Below, one piece after another: positions 8,728 through 17,115 of a stretch of DNA of 64,000 nt. Every line of letters begins with the position of its first letter. The first letter of the stretch is position 1. Position numbers and translations under genes: made by a program. This stretch comes from Terriglobus saanensis SP1PR4 (GTDB taxonomy: Bacteria; Acidobacteriota; Terriglobia; Terriglobales; Acidobacteriaceae). The DNA lies in the NCBI RefSeq assembly GCF_000179915.2, contig NC_014963.1, positions 4,960,001-5,024,000 of the forward strand, read 5' to 3'. The notes under the pieces are model-generated. The model worked only from the letters and a program-made list of their open reading frames with translations. It was not told where the DNA came from and made no database searches.

Positions 8728-9861
8728 TTATTCGACGGGCTGGTGGTTGGTGAAGAAATTAACCAGACTCTGAGGAGCGTCGGGGCCGAGACACACCTTG
8801 AGAATGCCTTCCGCGTCCGCGGCTTCGGACGCGCTGCGGGGGAAGAGGTCTGCTTCATACACGAGGAGCGCGGCTTCCACGTCGCCGGGGTTAGCGGCGA
8901 TGGCCTTCGCGAGTTCAGCGCCGTCGAACATGGCGAGGTTGGCTCCTTCACCGGAGGGGATCATCAGGTGCGCCGCATCGCCGAGCAGTGTCACGCCGGG
9001 GACGCGGTCCCAACGGTGCTCGACCGGGAGCGCATGAATTGAGCGCGGCACAGGGGCCGTCTCACCGTCGGTGATGAGCGCTGTCAGCTCCGGGGCCCAG
9101 CCGCCGAACTCCTCGGCGACCCTGGCCAGGGCAGTCTTCGGGTCAGAGAAGTCGATGCTGCCTATCCAATCCTTTGGCTTGTTCAACTGCACGTAGGTGT
9201 GCAGCACTCCGTTGGGCTCGCGGTGCGCGAAGATGCCTTTTCCTGGGGCTGGCGCAAACATCGCACCACCGCCCACTGCCTGCGCGCTCGGCTTGTGACG
9301 GGTGTCTGTGTCCAGCAGGTACGTCTCGATAAAGGACGTGCCGGTATAGGCCGGTTGCGCTTCGGAGAGAAGCGGACGAACGCGCGACCAGGCACCGTCG
9401 GCACCCACGAGGAGGTCAGTCGTCACCGTGGAGCCGTCCGTAAAGGTCAACGTGTGCTGGCTGTTGCCAAGCGGGGATACTGCTGTGAGTTTGTGTCCCC
9501 AGCGGACCGTGCCGGAAGGAAGTGAGTCAAGCAGAATCCGGCGAAGCTCTCCTCGGGGTACTTCGGGTCGACCGCCTGTGCCGTCGTCGAAATCTTCAAA
9601 GAGGACGTTGCCGTGTTTGTCGAGTACACGCGTTGCCTGACCGCCAGGGTGGATGATCGCGAGGAACTCTTCGAAGAGTCCTGCTGCCCGCAGTGCGAGC
9701 TGCCCGTTGTTTTCGTGGATATCGAGCATGCCTCCCTGCGCGCGCGCGTCTGCCGAGGCTTCCGCTTCGTAGACCGTGGCTGCGATGCCGTGCACGTGGA
9801 GGACGCGGGCAAGTGTGAGGCCGCCGAGACCGGCACCGATGATTGCGATTGGAGTATTCAT
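8728..9861 (-). CDS. FAD-dependent monooxygenase, TetX-like, 377 aa
   Basis: This is a class A flavoprotein monooxygenase. It has an N-terminal dinucleotide site GAGLGGLTLARVLHVHG (about residues 9-25). The DG motif VGADGAWSRVRPLLSE is at about 150 and the GD motif TLLGDAAHLMIPSGEGANLAM at about 295-315. The order and spacing resemble TetX-type tetracycline-inactivating enzymes, but substrate residues cannot be judged by eye, so other small aromatic substrates are possible. Its start overlaps the stop of the upstream monooxygenase gene by four bases (ATGA). The two are therefore co-translated under the divergent TetR. Confidence 0.92.
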   Translation of the reverse strand: MNTPIAIIGAGLGGLTLARVLHVHGIAATVYEAEASADARAQGGMLDIHENNGQLALRAAGLFEEFLAIIHPGGQATRVLDKHGNVLFEDFDDGTGGRPEVPRGELRRILLDSLPSGTVRWGHKLTAVSPLGNSQHTLTFTDGSTVTTDLLVGADGAWSRVRPLLSEAQPAYTGTSFIETYLLDTDTRHKPSAQAVGGGAMFAPAPGKGIFAHREPNGVLHTYVQLNKPKDWIGSIDFSDPKTALARVAEEFGGWAPELTALITDGETAPVPRSIHALPVEHRWDRVPGVTLLGDAAHLMIPSGEGANLAMFDGAELAKAIAANPGDVEAALLVYEADLFPRSASEAADAEGILKVCLGPDAPQSLVNFFTNHQPVE

Positions 9862-11438
9862 ATGGTTTCTTTCATGAGCCAGTGAGCGGCAGCGCTTTGA
9901 AGTTCGCTTTGGTCCGGTTCGTTGTCGGAGGCCCAGGCGATGATTCCGTCAGGGCGTATGAGTGCGACGCTCAAACCGAATTGTTCTTTCGCACGGCCAG
10001 AGACGTATTGGATGCGGTCGCCATATCCACTTGCCAAAGTTTTAAGTGAGGCATTGGTCTCAAAATCAAGCAGCATCGCCTTGCCATCGTACATTCGCTC
10101 ACCGATGGTTGCGCCGTCTTCGAACTCAAAGTTGGGAACACTGTAGCCGACGAGGGAACCGACAAGGGAGCCGACGAGAGGGTGATTGCCAGCAAGATCG
10201 TAGTGTGTGAAAACGCCCCACACTCTTGCTGCCATATAGGTGGCACCATCGCGCGTATCTATCAGGTCGCGGAGGATCGCATTCAACGCGCGGGAAGAGG
10301 GCCCTGGTCTCATGATGGCCACCTGCGCGCGAGACCAATCCAGAACCTGTGCGCCGAGTGGATGGCGTTCTGTTTGATACGTGTCCAACAATCCGACTGG
10401 CGCTTTCTCGTGGAAGGTGGCGGCGAGCTTCCAACCGAGGTTCATGGCGTCGCCTATGCCGAGGTTCAGCCCCTGGCCTCCCAACGGCGAATGAATGTGC
10501 GCGGCATCGCCAGCTAAAAGTACACGTCCGCTGCGGTAGGTCGCGGCTTGCCTTGCCCGGTCGGTCCAGGTGGTTACGGCATGCAGGGCGGCGATGGTGA
10601 CGTCGGTGTTGGAGACGCGGCGTAGCGCCTGCTGAACGCGTTCCAGCGTGACCGGCCCTGCACGATGCGCTGCACCGCCGTCGAACTCCGCCATCACCAC
10701 ATACCCTGGCTGCGATTGCAGGTACATGCCTGTGGGTGTCAGGTTGCGGCCTGGGCTTAGCTTCTCCGGGTCGACAAGATCAACCTGAGCCGAGTAGCCG
10801 GTAAACTCCGGCTCCGTACCGGCGAATTCAAAGCCGCCGAGCTTGCGAACAACACTACGGCTTCCGTCGCAACCTACGAGCCACTTGCCTTCGAACGATT
10901 GGTCACCTGCCTGAACGGTCACTCCTTCTGCGGTTTGCTGAAAGTCAGTGATGGCAAGCCCGCGCCTGATCTCGACGCCTAACGCTTCTGCGCGGCGAGA
11001 CAGCACGGATTCCATCTCCTCCATCGAAGACAACAAGCTGGTCTGGGGCGAGCCTGGCAGGCGATACTTCCACTGCGAGGTGTCGATATTGCCTTCGAGA
11101 AGCGGGATGCCCGCGAAGTGTCCGACCTGACGCAGTGGCCCGACGGGGGTTGAAGTCTTGTGAGGGTTGTTGAGTCGTTTGTGTAGATCGAGTTCCTTAA
11201 GCAGGTCGCGACGGTAGAGCGCTTCGATCGTAGGCGACGAAAGTCCCCGTATTCCAAAAGGAAATTGCTTCAAGGGTGAGTGAGGATCCTTCTCCTTTTC
11301 GAGGATAAGGACGGAACATTTAGCCAAGGCCAGTTCACAGGCAAGGAAGAGACCTACGGGACCCGCGCCGACGATGAGGACATCGTGCGCGGTTGAAGAC
11401 TGCTCTTGCGAATCCTGTAGAGGTTGATGGAACATCAT
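9858..11438 (-). CDS. FAD-dependent aromatic hydroxylase (PheA/TfdB, Rox-like), 526 aa
   Basis: This is a larger class A flavin monooxygenase. It has VLIVGAGPVGLFLACELALA (about residues 18-37), a DG motif LVGCDGSRSVVRKLGG and a GD motif LLAGDAAHIHSPLGGQGLNLG. A C-terminal thioredoxin-like domain ends YVSGRAKEQFGLSVALIRPDG. Relatives hydroxylate phenols or inactivate rifampicin. The start is uncertain: ATGs at 11456, 11438 and 11435 all lie inside the operator region, and the open frame continues to 11600 across the TetR gene. I choose 11438, leaving about 526 residues. No Shine-Dalgarno is seen, so a leaderless message is possible. A VGSLVGSLVG direct repeat near residue 430 looks like a small tandem duplication. 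Confidence 0.9.
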   Translation of the reverse strand: MMFHQPLQDSQEQSSTAHDVLIVGAGPVGLFLACELALAKCSVLILEKEKDPHSPLKQFPFGIRGLSSPTIEALYRRDLLKELDLHKRLNNPHKTSTPVGPLRQVGHFAGIPLLEGNIDTSQWKYRLPGSPQTSLLSSMEEMESVLSRRAEALGVEIRRGLAITDFQQTAEGVTVQAGDQSFEGKWLVGCDGSRSVVRKLGGFEFAGTEPEFTGYSAQVDLVDPEKLSPGRNLTPTGMYLQSQPGYVVMAEFDGGAAHRAGPVTLERVQQALRRVSNTDVTIAALHAVTTWTDRARQAATYRSGRVLLAGDAAHIHSPLGGQGLNLGIGDAMNLGWKLAATFHEKAPVGLLDTYQTERHPLGAQVLDWSRAQVAIMRPGPSSRALNAILRDLIDTRDGATYMAARVWGVFTHYDLAGNHPLVGSLVGSLVGYSVPNFEFEDGATIGERMYDGKAMLLDFETNASLKTLASGYGDRIQYVSGRAKEQFGLSVALIRPDGIIAWASDNEPDQSELQSAAAHWLMKETI

Positions 11439-11462
11439 TCCATGATCTTGGAACATTGTTCC
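11429..11462. promoter_or_regulatory. Twin palindromic operators between TetR and monooxygenase genes
   Basis: GGAACATCATTCC (11429-11441) and GGAACATTGTTCC (11450-11462) are two near-identical palindromes whose centres are 21 bases apart, two helical turns. They sit over the start of the monooxygenase operon and 20 bases before the TetR start. Each strand also carries a -35-like box (TTGACA at 11473-11468 minus; TTGGAA at 11448-11453 plus), 17 bases before a CAAGAT hexamer. The pattern is typical of autoregulated TetR loci. Confidence 0.7.
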
Positions 11463-11481
11463 AACTATGTCAAGATAACGC

Positions 11482-12162
11482 ATGGTGAAAAAAGCGCGCA
11501 GCGCTCCACGGCGGGAAGAATCGCTCTCGCGCGAGAGCATTATCGAAGCGGCGATTGAGCTTCTGGATAGCAGCGGAGAGAGTGGTTTGACCTTCCGCAC
11601 GCTGTCGGAACGACTGGCGACCGGTCCTGGTGCGATCTATTGGCATATCGCCAACAAGAGCGAGCTGCTGACCGCCGCCTGCGATGCCATCGTTGCCCGC
11701 ACGATGGAGGCGACGACTTCCAGAGCGAAGCCGAAGGCAAACCTACGCGCTCTCGCGCTGGGCATGTTCGATGCGATGGATGCGCATCCCTGGGTTGGAT
11801 CGGCGCTGGGGCAGGCACCTGGAGCGATGCCGATGGTGCGCATACTCGAACGCCTGGGCCAGCAGGTCCGCGCTCTTGGCGTGGAGGACGGTACGCAGTG
11901 GGCGGTGGTGGGGGCGCTGCTGAACTACATCCTCGGTGTGGGTGGGCGGAACGCGGCCAACGGGCAACTGGCGCGGGCGCGGGGCCTGGACCGGTCCGAC
12001 TTTCTTGAAGCGGTGGCGACCGCCTGGTCTCAGCTCGATGCGCATCTGTACCCTTTCACGCGAAGCGTTGCGGGGCAGGTGCGGGCACACGACGACCGTG
12101 AGGATTTTCTCGCCGGGATCGATCTGATCCTCAAAGGGATTGACGCACAGCGGCGGCGCTGA
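11482..12162 (+). CDS. TetR/AcrR family transcriptional repressor, 226 aa
   Basis: The N-terminal helix-turn-helix is clear: IIEAAIELLDSSGESGLTFRTLSERL followed by GAIYWHIANKSELL (residues about 16-60). The C-terminal helical domain resembles the TetR_C group that binds drugs. The start ATG lies 20 bases from the twin palindromes and has no ribosome binding site, so a leaderless message is possible. It most likely represses both itself and the two monooxygenases; the inducer may be their substrate. Confidence 0.93.
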   Translation: MVKKARSAPRREESLSRESIIEAAIELLDSSGESGLTFRTLSERLATGPGAIYWHIANKSELLTAACDAIVARTMEATTSRAKPKANLRALALGMFDAMDAHPWVGSALGQAPGAMPMVRILERLGQQVRALGVEDGTQWAVVGALLNYILGVGGRNAANGQLARARGLDRSDFLEAVATAWSQLDAHLYPFTRSVAGQVRAHDDREDFLAGIDLILKGIDAQRRR

Positions 12163-12180
12163 CGCCTTCAACAGCGCAAA

Positions 12181-12211
12181 GCGCACCGGTACTCTGCAGG
12201 CACCGGTGCGC
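12181..12211. terminator. Perfect stem-loop between convergent genes
   Basis: GCGCACCGGT (12181-12190) pairs perfectly with ACCGGTGCGC (12202-12211) around an 11-base loop. It lies between the stop codons of TetR and the SDR gene, which converge. There is no T-run on either side, so it may be a bidirectional transcript end rather than a classic intrinsic terminator. Confidence 0.55.
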
Positions 12212-12222
12212 CGTTGGCCGAA

Positions 12223-13113
12223 TTACGCCTGCGTGTAGTCCATGCCGTCGAGGTCGGCGATCAGGCCTGGCCCTGTGGGTTTCCAGTTCAGCTTTTGCTG
12301 CGTGAGCGCGCTGGAGGACGACAGATCATGCCCGGCGAAGTGGGCAAGCCAGCCGAAGTGCGCCTCTCCCTCTTCGGGCTTGATGCTGACGACAGGCACT
12401 TTCAAACCGCGGCCGAGGGCTTCGGCGATGACCTTCATCGACACGCCCTCTTCATCCACGGCGTGATAGATCGCGCCCGGCTCTGCCTTTTCAAACGCCA
12501 GGCGATACAGCCGTGCCACATCGGAGACGTGGGCCGCAGGCCAGCGATTGCTGCCGTCGCCGATGTAGGCCGATAGATGCTTTTCGCGCGCCACGGGGAG
12601 TATGTACGAGACCAGTCCCTGCTTGCGTGTGTCGTGCACCTGCGGCAGACGCACTACAGAGGTGTTCACGCCGCGCGTCGTCAACTCCTTCACCACCGCT
12701 TCCGAAGCCGCGCGTGGGTTCCACGAAGCGATCGTTCCGTCCTCCGTCGATGGCTTGCCGTCGACATTGTCTACAAGACCGGTTGCCGAGGTGATCACGA
12801 ACGGGCGGTTGGAACCCAGAAGCACTTCGCCGATGGCCTGGATGGCGTTGCGGTCGTCCTCACAGTTCTTTTGCAGCTGCGAGAAGTCGTGGTTGAAGGC
12901 CAGATGGACGACGCCTTCAGACCTGGCGGCACCGTCGCGCAGGCTGTCGAGGTCTTCGATGTTGCCGTACTTCACTTCGGCTCCGGCGGCTCGCAGAGCC
13001 TCAGCGCCGACTTCCGATCGTGTCAGCCCCAGCACTTGATGGCCAGCCTGGACCAGTTCCAAAACAAGCGCCGAGCCGATGAATCCTGTTGCACCGGTTA
13101 CAAAGATACGCAT
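12223..13113 (-). CDS. NAD-dependent epimerase/SDR family oxidoreductase, 296 aa
   Basis: This is an extended/atypical SDR with MRIFVTGATGFIGSALVLEL at the N-terminus (GxxGxxG). It has a VVHLAFNHDF strand and a catalytic-region serine in VITSATGLVDN. The usual YxxxK is not obvious; Asn-Pro-Arg-Ala-Ala-Ser follows at the expected place, as in many NmrA-like or NADP-binding members. The start at 13113 has GAGGGAGA eight bases upstream. Enzymatic role unknown; it may reduce a small carbonyl compound. It converges with the TetR gene. Confidence 0.9.
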   Translation of the reverse strand: MRIFVTGATGFIGSALVLELVQAGHQVLGLTRSEVGAEALRAAGAEVKYGNIEDLDSLRDGAARSEGVVHLAFNHDFSQLQKNCEDDRNAIQAIGEVLLGSNRPFVITSATGLVDNVDGKPSTEDGTIASWNPRAASEAVVKELTTRGVNTSVVRLPQVHDTRKQGLVSYILPVAREKHLSAYIGDGSNRWPAAHVSDVARLYRLAFEKAEPGAIYHAVDEEGVSMKVIAEALGRGLKVPVVSIKPEEGEAHFGWLAHFAGHDLSSSSALTQQKLNWKPTGPGLIADLDGMDYTQA

Positions 13114-13235
13114 GATGATGTCTCCCTCAGTTCCACGTCTGCGGCCGATCTGCACCGTACTTCACTAGATGGGTTTCGGCGCGCGGGCGATCTGGGCTGA
13201 TCGTCCGTATGATCGGTCCAATCGTCCCACAACTT

Positions 13236-13428
13236 TCAAACCTTGAACGTCCGAAAGATATGGCTCGTCGTCGAAGACCGGCACTGCGCCGACCACAAGG
13301 CCAAGAGCCTCCGTTAGGTCCCGCCTTCGCGCCATACCAGCTCCTCATGCTTGCCTTCTTCAATCACCTGTCCGATCTCAAAGAGATGCGGACTCCTCGG
13401 CGCTCTGACTCGGGTTAGTGAGTCTTCG
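13236..13428 (-). pseudogene. C-terminal remnant of an ABC exporter ATP-binding domain
   Basis: On the minus strand a short frame reads SLTRVRAPRSPHLFEIGQV, then IEEGKHEELVWREGGT. An in-frame TAA (13316-13314) follows, then RRLLALWSAQ. This matches the end of an ABC exporter nucleotide-binding domain after the H-loop (VRxADRIxVLxxGxIxEEGxHxEL, then GGxYxxLxxxQ), with the stop replacing the usual Tyr. The Walker and signature motifs are absent. The FG-GAP gene stops just upstream, at 13429. I infer a deletion remnant. Confidence 0.5.
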
Positions 13429-14586
13429 CTAGTCTGGAAAGTAGATCGTGATGGAACCGGCATCGGCATTAGCTGTAAGGATTGCGTTTCGCGGACCGGC
13501 AGTAAGGCGCGCGATAGAAACGGATCCCCAGCCACCAGCAATAGGCGAGGCCGTGGAGGTAAACCTTCCAGCCGCACTCCGGTGGTAGATTTGCATCGTT
13601 CGGCTCTCCGCGCAGGCGACCACGATTGACTGGGTTCCGTCGCCTGTAAGGTCTCCAGCGGCGACGCTGTTGGGACCGCGGCACTCTGCCAAAGGAAGTG
13701 GTGAACCGGGCGCAGGATGGAGCCCACCGTGGCCGTCACCGAGCAGGATGGAGATGGCATTCTCAGTCGGACCGGTAATATCGCGCTGATATGGGATGAC
13801 GATGAGATCCGGGTTGCCGTCGCCGTTGAGGTCATCAATGGCAACCTGCCACGGTTTGGCGCCCGCAGGGAACGGTGAACCAGCGGCGCTCTGCAGGCCT
13901 CCCCGGCCATCGCCAAGCAGGATAGAGACGGTATTGTCGTCAAGATTGGTAGTGACGATGTCCGGGTTGCCATCGTGGTTGAAGTCGGCAGTACGGAGGC
14001 GTTCATAGGGGCGGCGGCCTGTGGGGAAGTATTTGCCCGCCGTAACAAGACGTCCCATACCGTCACCTCGGACAACTTCAATCCGATTGCTTCCCCAACT
14101 GTCTGTGGCGACGTCGAGATTGTGATCGGAGTTGAAGTCGGCAACGACAACGCCATGGGGATGCGGGTCAGAGTGGACGTCGACAGGCGATCCGGGCGCG
14201 AGATGAAAGCCTCCACGGCCATCGCCGAGAAAGACGCGCAAATAGGGCGACTGGTGATTGGCGATGACTAGATCGAGATTCCCGTCGTTGTTCATGTCAC
14301 CGATGGCGACGTCGTTGGGTAGATGACCGGCGGGAAAAGATGAACCGGCCGCTAGATGAAAGCCTCCCCGACCGTCGCCGAGCAACACGGTGATGGTGCC
14401 GGAGTCGGTGTTGTCCGAGCCGGCGTTGGCGACGACGATGTCTAGATTGCGATCATGATTGACGTCAGCGATGGCGATCCACCGGGGGCTCGGTCCAGTG
14501 GAAATCGTGACCTGATGAAAGCTCTGACCGTGCGCCGCCAGGCTGCTGGCGACGAGGATCAACGCGAATTGAGTTGAATTGCGCAT
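13429..14586 (-). CDS. Secreted FG-GAP/VCBS repeat propeller protein, 385 aa
   Basis: A signal peptide (MRNSTQFALILVASSLAAHGQ) is followed by about seven FG-GAP type repeats. Each has a Ca-binding DxNxDGxxD-like loop (ADVNHDRNLD, GDMNNDGNLD, ADFNHDGNPD, DDLNGDGNPD) and an LLGDGRGGFHxAxGSPFPAG strand pair. The repeats should fold into a single beta-propeller. Proteins of this kind are exported and bind ligands or surfaces; a specific partner cannot be named. No anchoring or sorting signal is present at the C-terminus. Confidence 0.9.
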   Translation of the reverse strand: MRNSTQFALILVASSLAAHGQSFHQVTISTGPSPRWIAIADVNHDRNLDIVVANAGSDNTDSGTITVLLGDGRGGFHLAAGSSFPAGHLPNDVAIGDMNNDGNLDLVIANHQSPYLRVFLGDGRGGFHLAPGSPVDVHSDPHPHGVVVADFNSDHNLDVATDSWGSNRIEVVRGDGMGRLVTAGKYFPTGRRPYERLRTADFNHDGNPDIVTTNLDDNTVSILLGDGRGGLQSAAGSPFPAGAKPWQVAIDDLNGDGNPDLIVIPYQRDITGPTENAISILLGDGHGGLHPAPGSPLPLAECRGPNSVAAGDLTGDGTQSIVVACAESRTMQIYHRSAAGRFTSTASPIAGGWGSVSIARLTAGPRNAILTANADAGSITIYFPD

Positions 14587-14977
14587 AGCGGCAATGCGGG
14601 ATTCTAACGCAATATGAGTATGTCCTGGAAGCGCGCTTGTTCATTGGGTGAAGGAGAAGCGAGTCGCTGTAGGACTCCGCGATTTTTGAAATGCAAGGGA
14701 CTAAGGCGCTAACGGCTGGCGACGGTTCCAGGATCGATGGTCAGGTGACGAGAACACGCCAAAGCACTTATCGAGTGACATCGGTGGAAGCTTCAGATGA
14801 ATCTTGAGCTTTTGATTCCCTGGCTGGTGTGTTTTATCACGCCGATGCACGGGCCCTGCACCAGGTTCGGGTCAGGGTACGTTCGCTCTAAATTTCGATC
14901 TTGCGCACCCTCGGGTTTAATCGCATAATCTGCACGCAGACAAATGGGCCCATGTAGCTTCCTCCTGGAGGACCACC
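14587..14977. other. Intergenic region without recognised feature
   Basis: This 391-base region lies between the divergent FG-GAP and GDSL esterase genes and presumably holds both promoters. I see no open frame worth calling, no tRNA-like fold and no repeat shared with other places in the window. The only clear signal is the GGAGGA ribosome binding site at 14967-14972 for the esterase. Confidence 0.5.
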
Positions 14978-16021
14978 GTGCGCATTCTTGTCGCTCTTAC
15001 CGCCGCGCTTCTGGCTGCTTCCACACTTCCCGCCCGCGCCACTTCTTTTAGCTCCGTTGTTGTTTATGGCGACAGCCTTTCCGACAATGGCAATCTGTTC
15101 ACGGCGACGGGTGGTCTGGCACCCGCACCCCCTTATGTGAATGGCCGCTTTTCCAATGGAAGTGTGGCGGTGGAGCAACTCGCGGCCCAACTGAATACGT
15201 CGCTCCATGATTTTGCCTTTGGGGGTGCGACCACGGGTATCGGCAATATCGGCGATGGCGGAACGCCTACCACTCTGGGTTCGTTCGGCCTTCCCGGGAT
15301 GGCGACCGAGTACGCCGCGAGTGCCGCGCTGCTGCCGCCCGCCCTCATTCCGAGTTCGCTCTTCGTCGTGTGGGGCGGCGCGGACGACTTCGAGGCGCTC
15401 AGTGCTCCAACCGTCGCACAGAGCCAGGCGGCCGGGCAGATTGCGGCGGCGAATATCGACGGCATCGTAGCTGCACTGCAGGCGCTGGGCGCGACCAGCA
15501 TCCTGGTGCCGAACCTGCCCAATCTGGGTGAAACGCCGGAGTTCAACGGGGATCCGGCGGCGATCGCTTACAGCGATGCGTTCAACGCTGCGCTCGCGTC
15601 CACGCTGCCGTCGGGCGCTACGCTGTTTGACACCGACGCACTCTTCCATTCCATCCTGACCAGCCCCAACGCCTACGGTTTTACAAACGTCAACACGCCC
15701 TGTCTCCTGGCCGCGGCGAATCCAGATTGCAACGGATATCTTTTCTTTGACGCGATTCATCCCACGACCGCAGCGGATGCGTTTCTTGCGCAGGGCTTCG
15801 CCGAAGCCATGACGCCTGCAGCGGTCACGCCGGAGCCGTCGTCTCTCCTGCTGCTGGGAACGGGAGTGTTGAGCGTGGCTGCGTCGCTGCGTCGGCGCAA
15901 GCTGGCGACGCGGTGCGTCACTGCGAGTACACTTCATTGTTGCCTTGAGTGCCCTCTTGAGCACAGCTTCACTCGCCTTGTACTCTTCGGTGTGCGAATG
16001 CGGCAGACGGAGCAGCGATAG
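14978..16021 (+). CDS. PEP-CTERM sorted GDSL/SGNH-family esterase, 347 aa
   Basis: A GTG start with GGAGGA eight bases upstream opens a signal peptide (to about residue 22). Then comes block I of GDSL esterases, VVYGDSLSDNGNLF, with Ser as nucleophile. Block III is seen in VVWGGADDF and the catalytic Asp-x-x-His in FFDAIHPTTAA. A PEP-CTERM anchor follows: VTPEPSSLLLLGTGVLSVA then a basic SLRRRK. The protein should be exported and sorted by an exosortase system. Oddly, the frame continues about 45 residues past the basic cluster, into sequence antisense to the next gene, whereas PEP-CTERM signals normally end the protein. Loss of the original stop by a small frameshift is likely. Confidence 0.88.
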   Translation: MRILVALTAALLAASTLPARATSFSSVVVYGDSLSDNGNLFTATGGLAPAPPYVNGRFSNGSVAVEQLAAQLNTSLHDFAFGGATTGIGNIGDGGTPTTLGSFGLPGMATEYAASAALLPPALIPSSLFVVWGGADDFEALSAPTVAQSQAAGQIAAANIDGIVAALQALGATSILVPNLPNLGETPEFNGDPAAIAYSDAFNAALASTLPSGATLFDTDALFHSILTSPNAYGFTNVNTPCLLAAANPDCNGYLFFDAIHPTTAADAFLAQGFAEAMTPAAVTPEPSSLLLLGTGVLSVAASLRRRKLATRCVTASTLHCCLECPLEHSFTRLVLFGVRMRQTEQR

Positions 16022-16376
16022 AGTCGACCTCATCTCCAAGGTCCATCGCTGCGATGAGACCACTCTTCACGGTGAAGAGGTGAAGAACCTCACTGTCGGA
16101 AAGAACATCCCCTTGAAGGCTCTTGACGAGTTGGTGCACCCTGACGCGGATCTTGCCTCCATCTTCCTCGGTCATCGCAAGTGGTAGGACATGGGGATCG
16201 AACTCACTCCATTGTCGGGTCCAATAGGCGCGGACCTCTTCCTTTCCAACGACCTTGCCGCCCTCGGAAGCCTTGGGCCAGCTCACGTCCTGCGTCATCA
16301 GCGCTAAAGCACCGTCGAGGTCTCGCTTGTTGAAGGCGGTGTACGCCTGCTCAATAAGGGTCTTCGCGTCTGCCAT
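15969..16376 (-). CDS. SnoaL/NTF2-like family protein, 135 aa
   Basis: This is a cone-shaped NTF2-like fold protein: IEQAYTAFNKRDLDGALALMTQDVSW at the N-terminus, then GKEEVRAYWTRQW and the strand VLHLFTVKSGLIAAMDLGDE. AGGAGG six bases before the ATG at 16376 supports the start. Such proteins are small enzymes or ligand binders, and this one has no neighbours that suggest a pathway. Its last 53 bases overlap, antisense, the extended tail of the esterase gene. Confidence 0.85.
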   Translation of the reverse strand: MADAKTLIEQAYTAFNKRDLDGALALMTQDVSWPKASEGGKVVGKEEVRAYWTRQWSEFDPHVLPLAMTEEDGGKIRVRVHQLVKSLQGDVLSDSEVLHLFTVKSGLIAAMDLGDEVDSIAAPSAAFAHRRVQGE

Positions 16377-16532
16377 TCATCCTCCTAGAACGCTTGCTGT
16401 CACTCGATTGTTGTTCTCTTCACCAGTACTTCTCAACGACGCTTCGACACCAGAGCGATCGCTCACGCATGAGGATCAGCATCCAATCTCTTTTATCGGT
16501 TGCAGTACATTGAGGTAAAGCGGAGGCAGCAA

Positions 16533-16949
16533 TTGGCGCAGTTAGTGCACACCCTTGAGATCACAACGCGTGGTCAGGGACTCTATGAATTTACGGCCAT
16601 CGTCAATGAATGGGTGAGGCGTCAGAAGATGCAAACGGGCCTTCTGACCGTCTTTTGCCGACACACGTCGGCTTCGCTTTTGATTCAGGAGAATGCCGAT
16701 CCCACGGTGCGCCACGACATCCAAGCCTACTTCGAGCGTCTCGCACCCGAGGATGGGCCGTATCATCACAACTCGGAAGGGCCTGACGATATGCCCGCCC
16801 ACCTGAAGACAGCACTGACTCAGGTGCAGCTATCCATACCGATGATGAAGGGCAGCCTTGTATTGGGCACCTGGCAAGGCATTTACCTTTTCGAACATCG
16901 GGTACGCCCTCATCGACGAGAGATTGTGTTGCACCTGATCGGGGAATAG
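16533..16949 (+). CDS. YjbQ/UPF0047 family protein, 138 aa
   Basis: This is a member of the YjbQ family (secondary thiamine-phosphate synthase-like). It has the conserved core GLLTVFCRHTSASLLIQENADP, the His-rich YHHNSEGPDDMPAHLKT segment and LVLGTWQGIYLFEHR. The fold forms a trimer with a metal site of His residues. The start is ambiguous: a TTG at 16500 opens the longer frame, but CGGAGG at 16521-16526 sits six bases before a TTG at 16533 and gives a normal-length N-terminus, so I use 16533. GTG at 16545 is an alternative. Confidence 0.86.
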   Translation: MAQLVHTLEITTRGQGLYEFTAIVNEWVRRQKMQTGLLTVFCRHTSASLLIQENADPTVRHDIQAYFERLAPEDGPYHHNSEGPDDMPAHLKTALTQVQLSIPMMKGSLVLGTWQGIYLFEHRVRPHRREIVLHLIGE

Positions 16950-17115
16950 GCGGGTCTCTTGCCTCAAATCTTTGGGTCAATGCGGCGTGGAGCGCGAGAT
17001 ATCAATCTCTTGTCCATCACCGCCCATAAGGCAGCTTAACGCCTCTGAATCTCACCGGCAGCCGAGCCGTCTTGCTTCGTCCGGTGAGGTCAGGCCGAAA
17101 ATAACGCGATTCTTC

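Noticed and set aside
11439-11600. N-terminal extension of the large monooxygenase
   Set aside because: It would cross the operators and the TetR start codon, and adds no family-like sequence before the FAD motif.
13314-14222. 302-residue minus-strand frame in the FG-GAP region
   Set aside because: Most of it is an out-of-frame reading of the FG-GAP gene; only its last 37 residues, past 13429, look like the ABC remnant and are reported separately.
14587-14977. tRNA or riboswitch
   Set aside because: A GGTTC-like word occurs, but I could not build a cloverleaf or a known aptamer from it.
14888-16063. 391-residue minus-strand frame
   Set aside because: Antisense to the GDSL esterase with its signal peptide and PEP-CTERM end.
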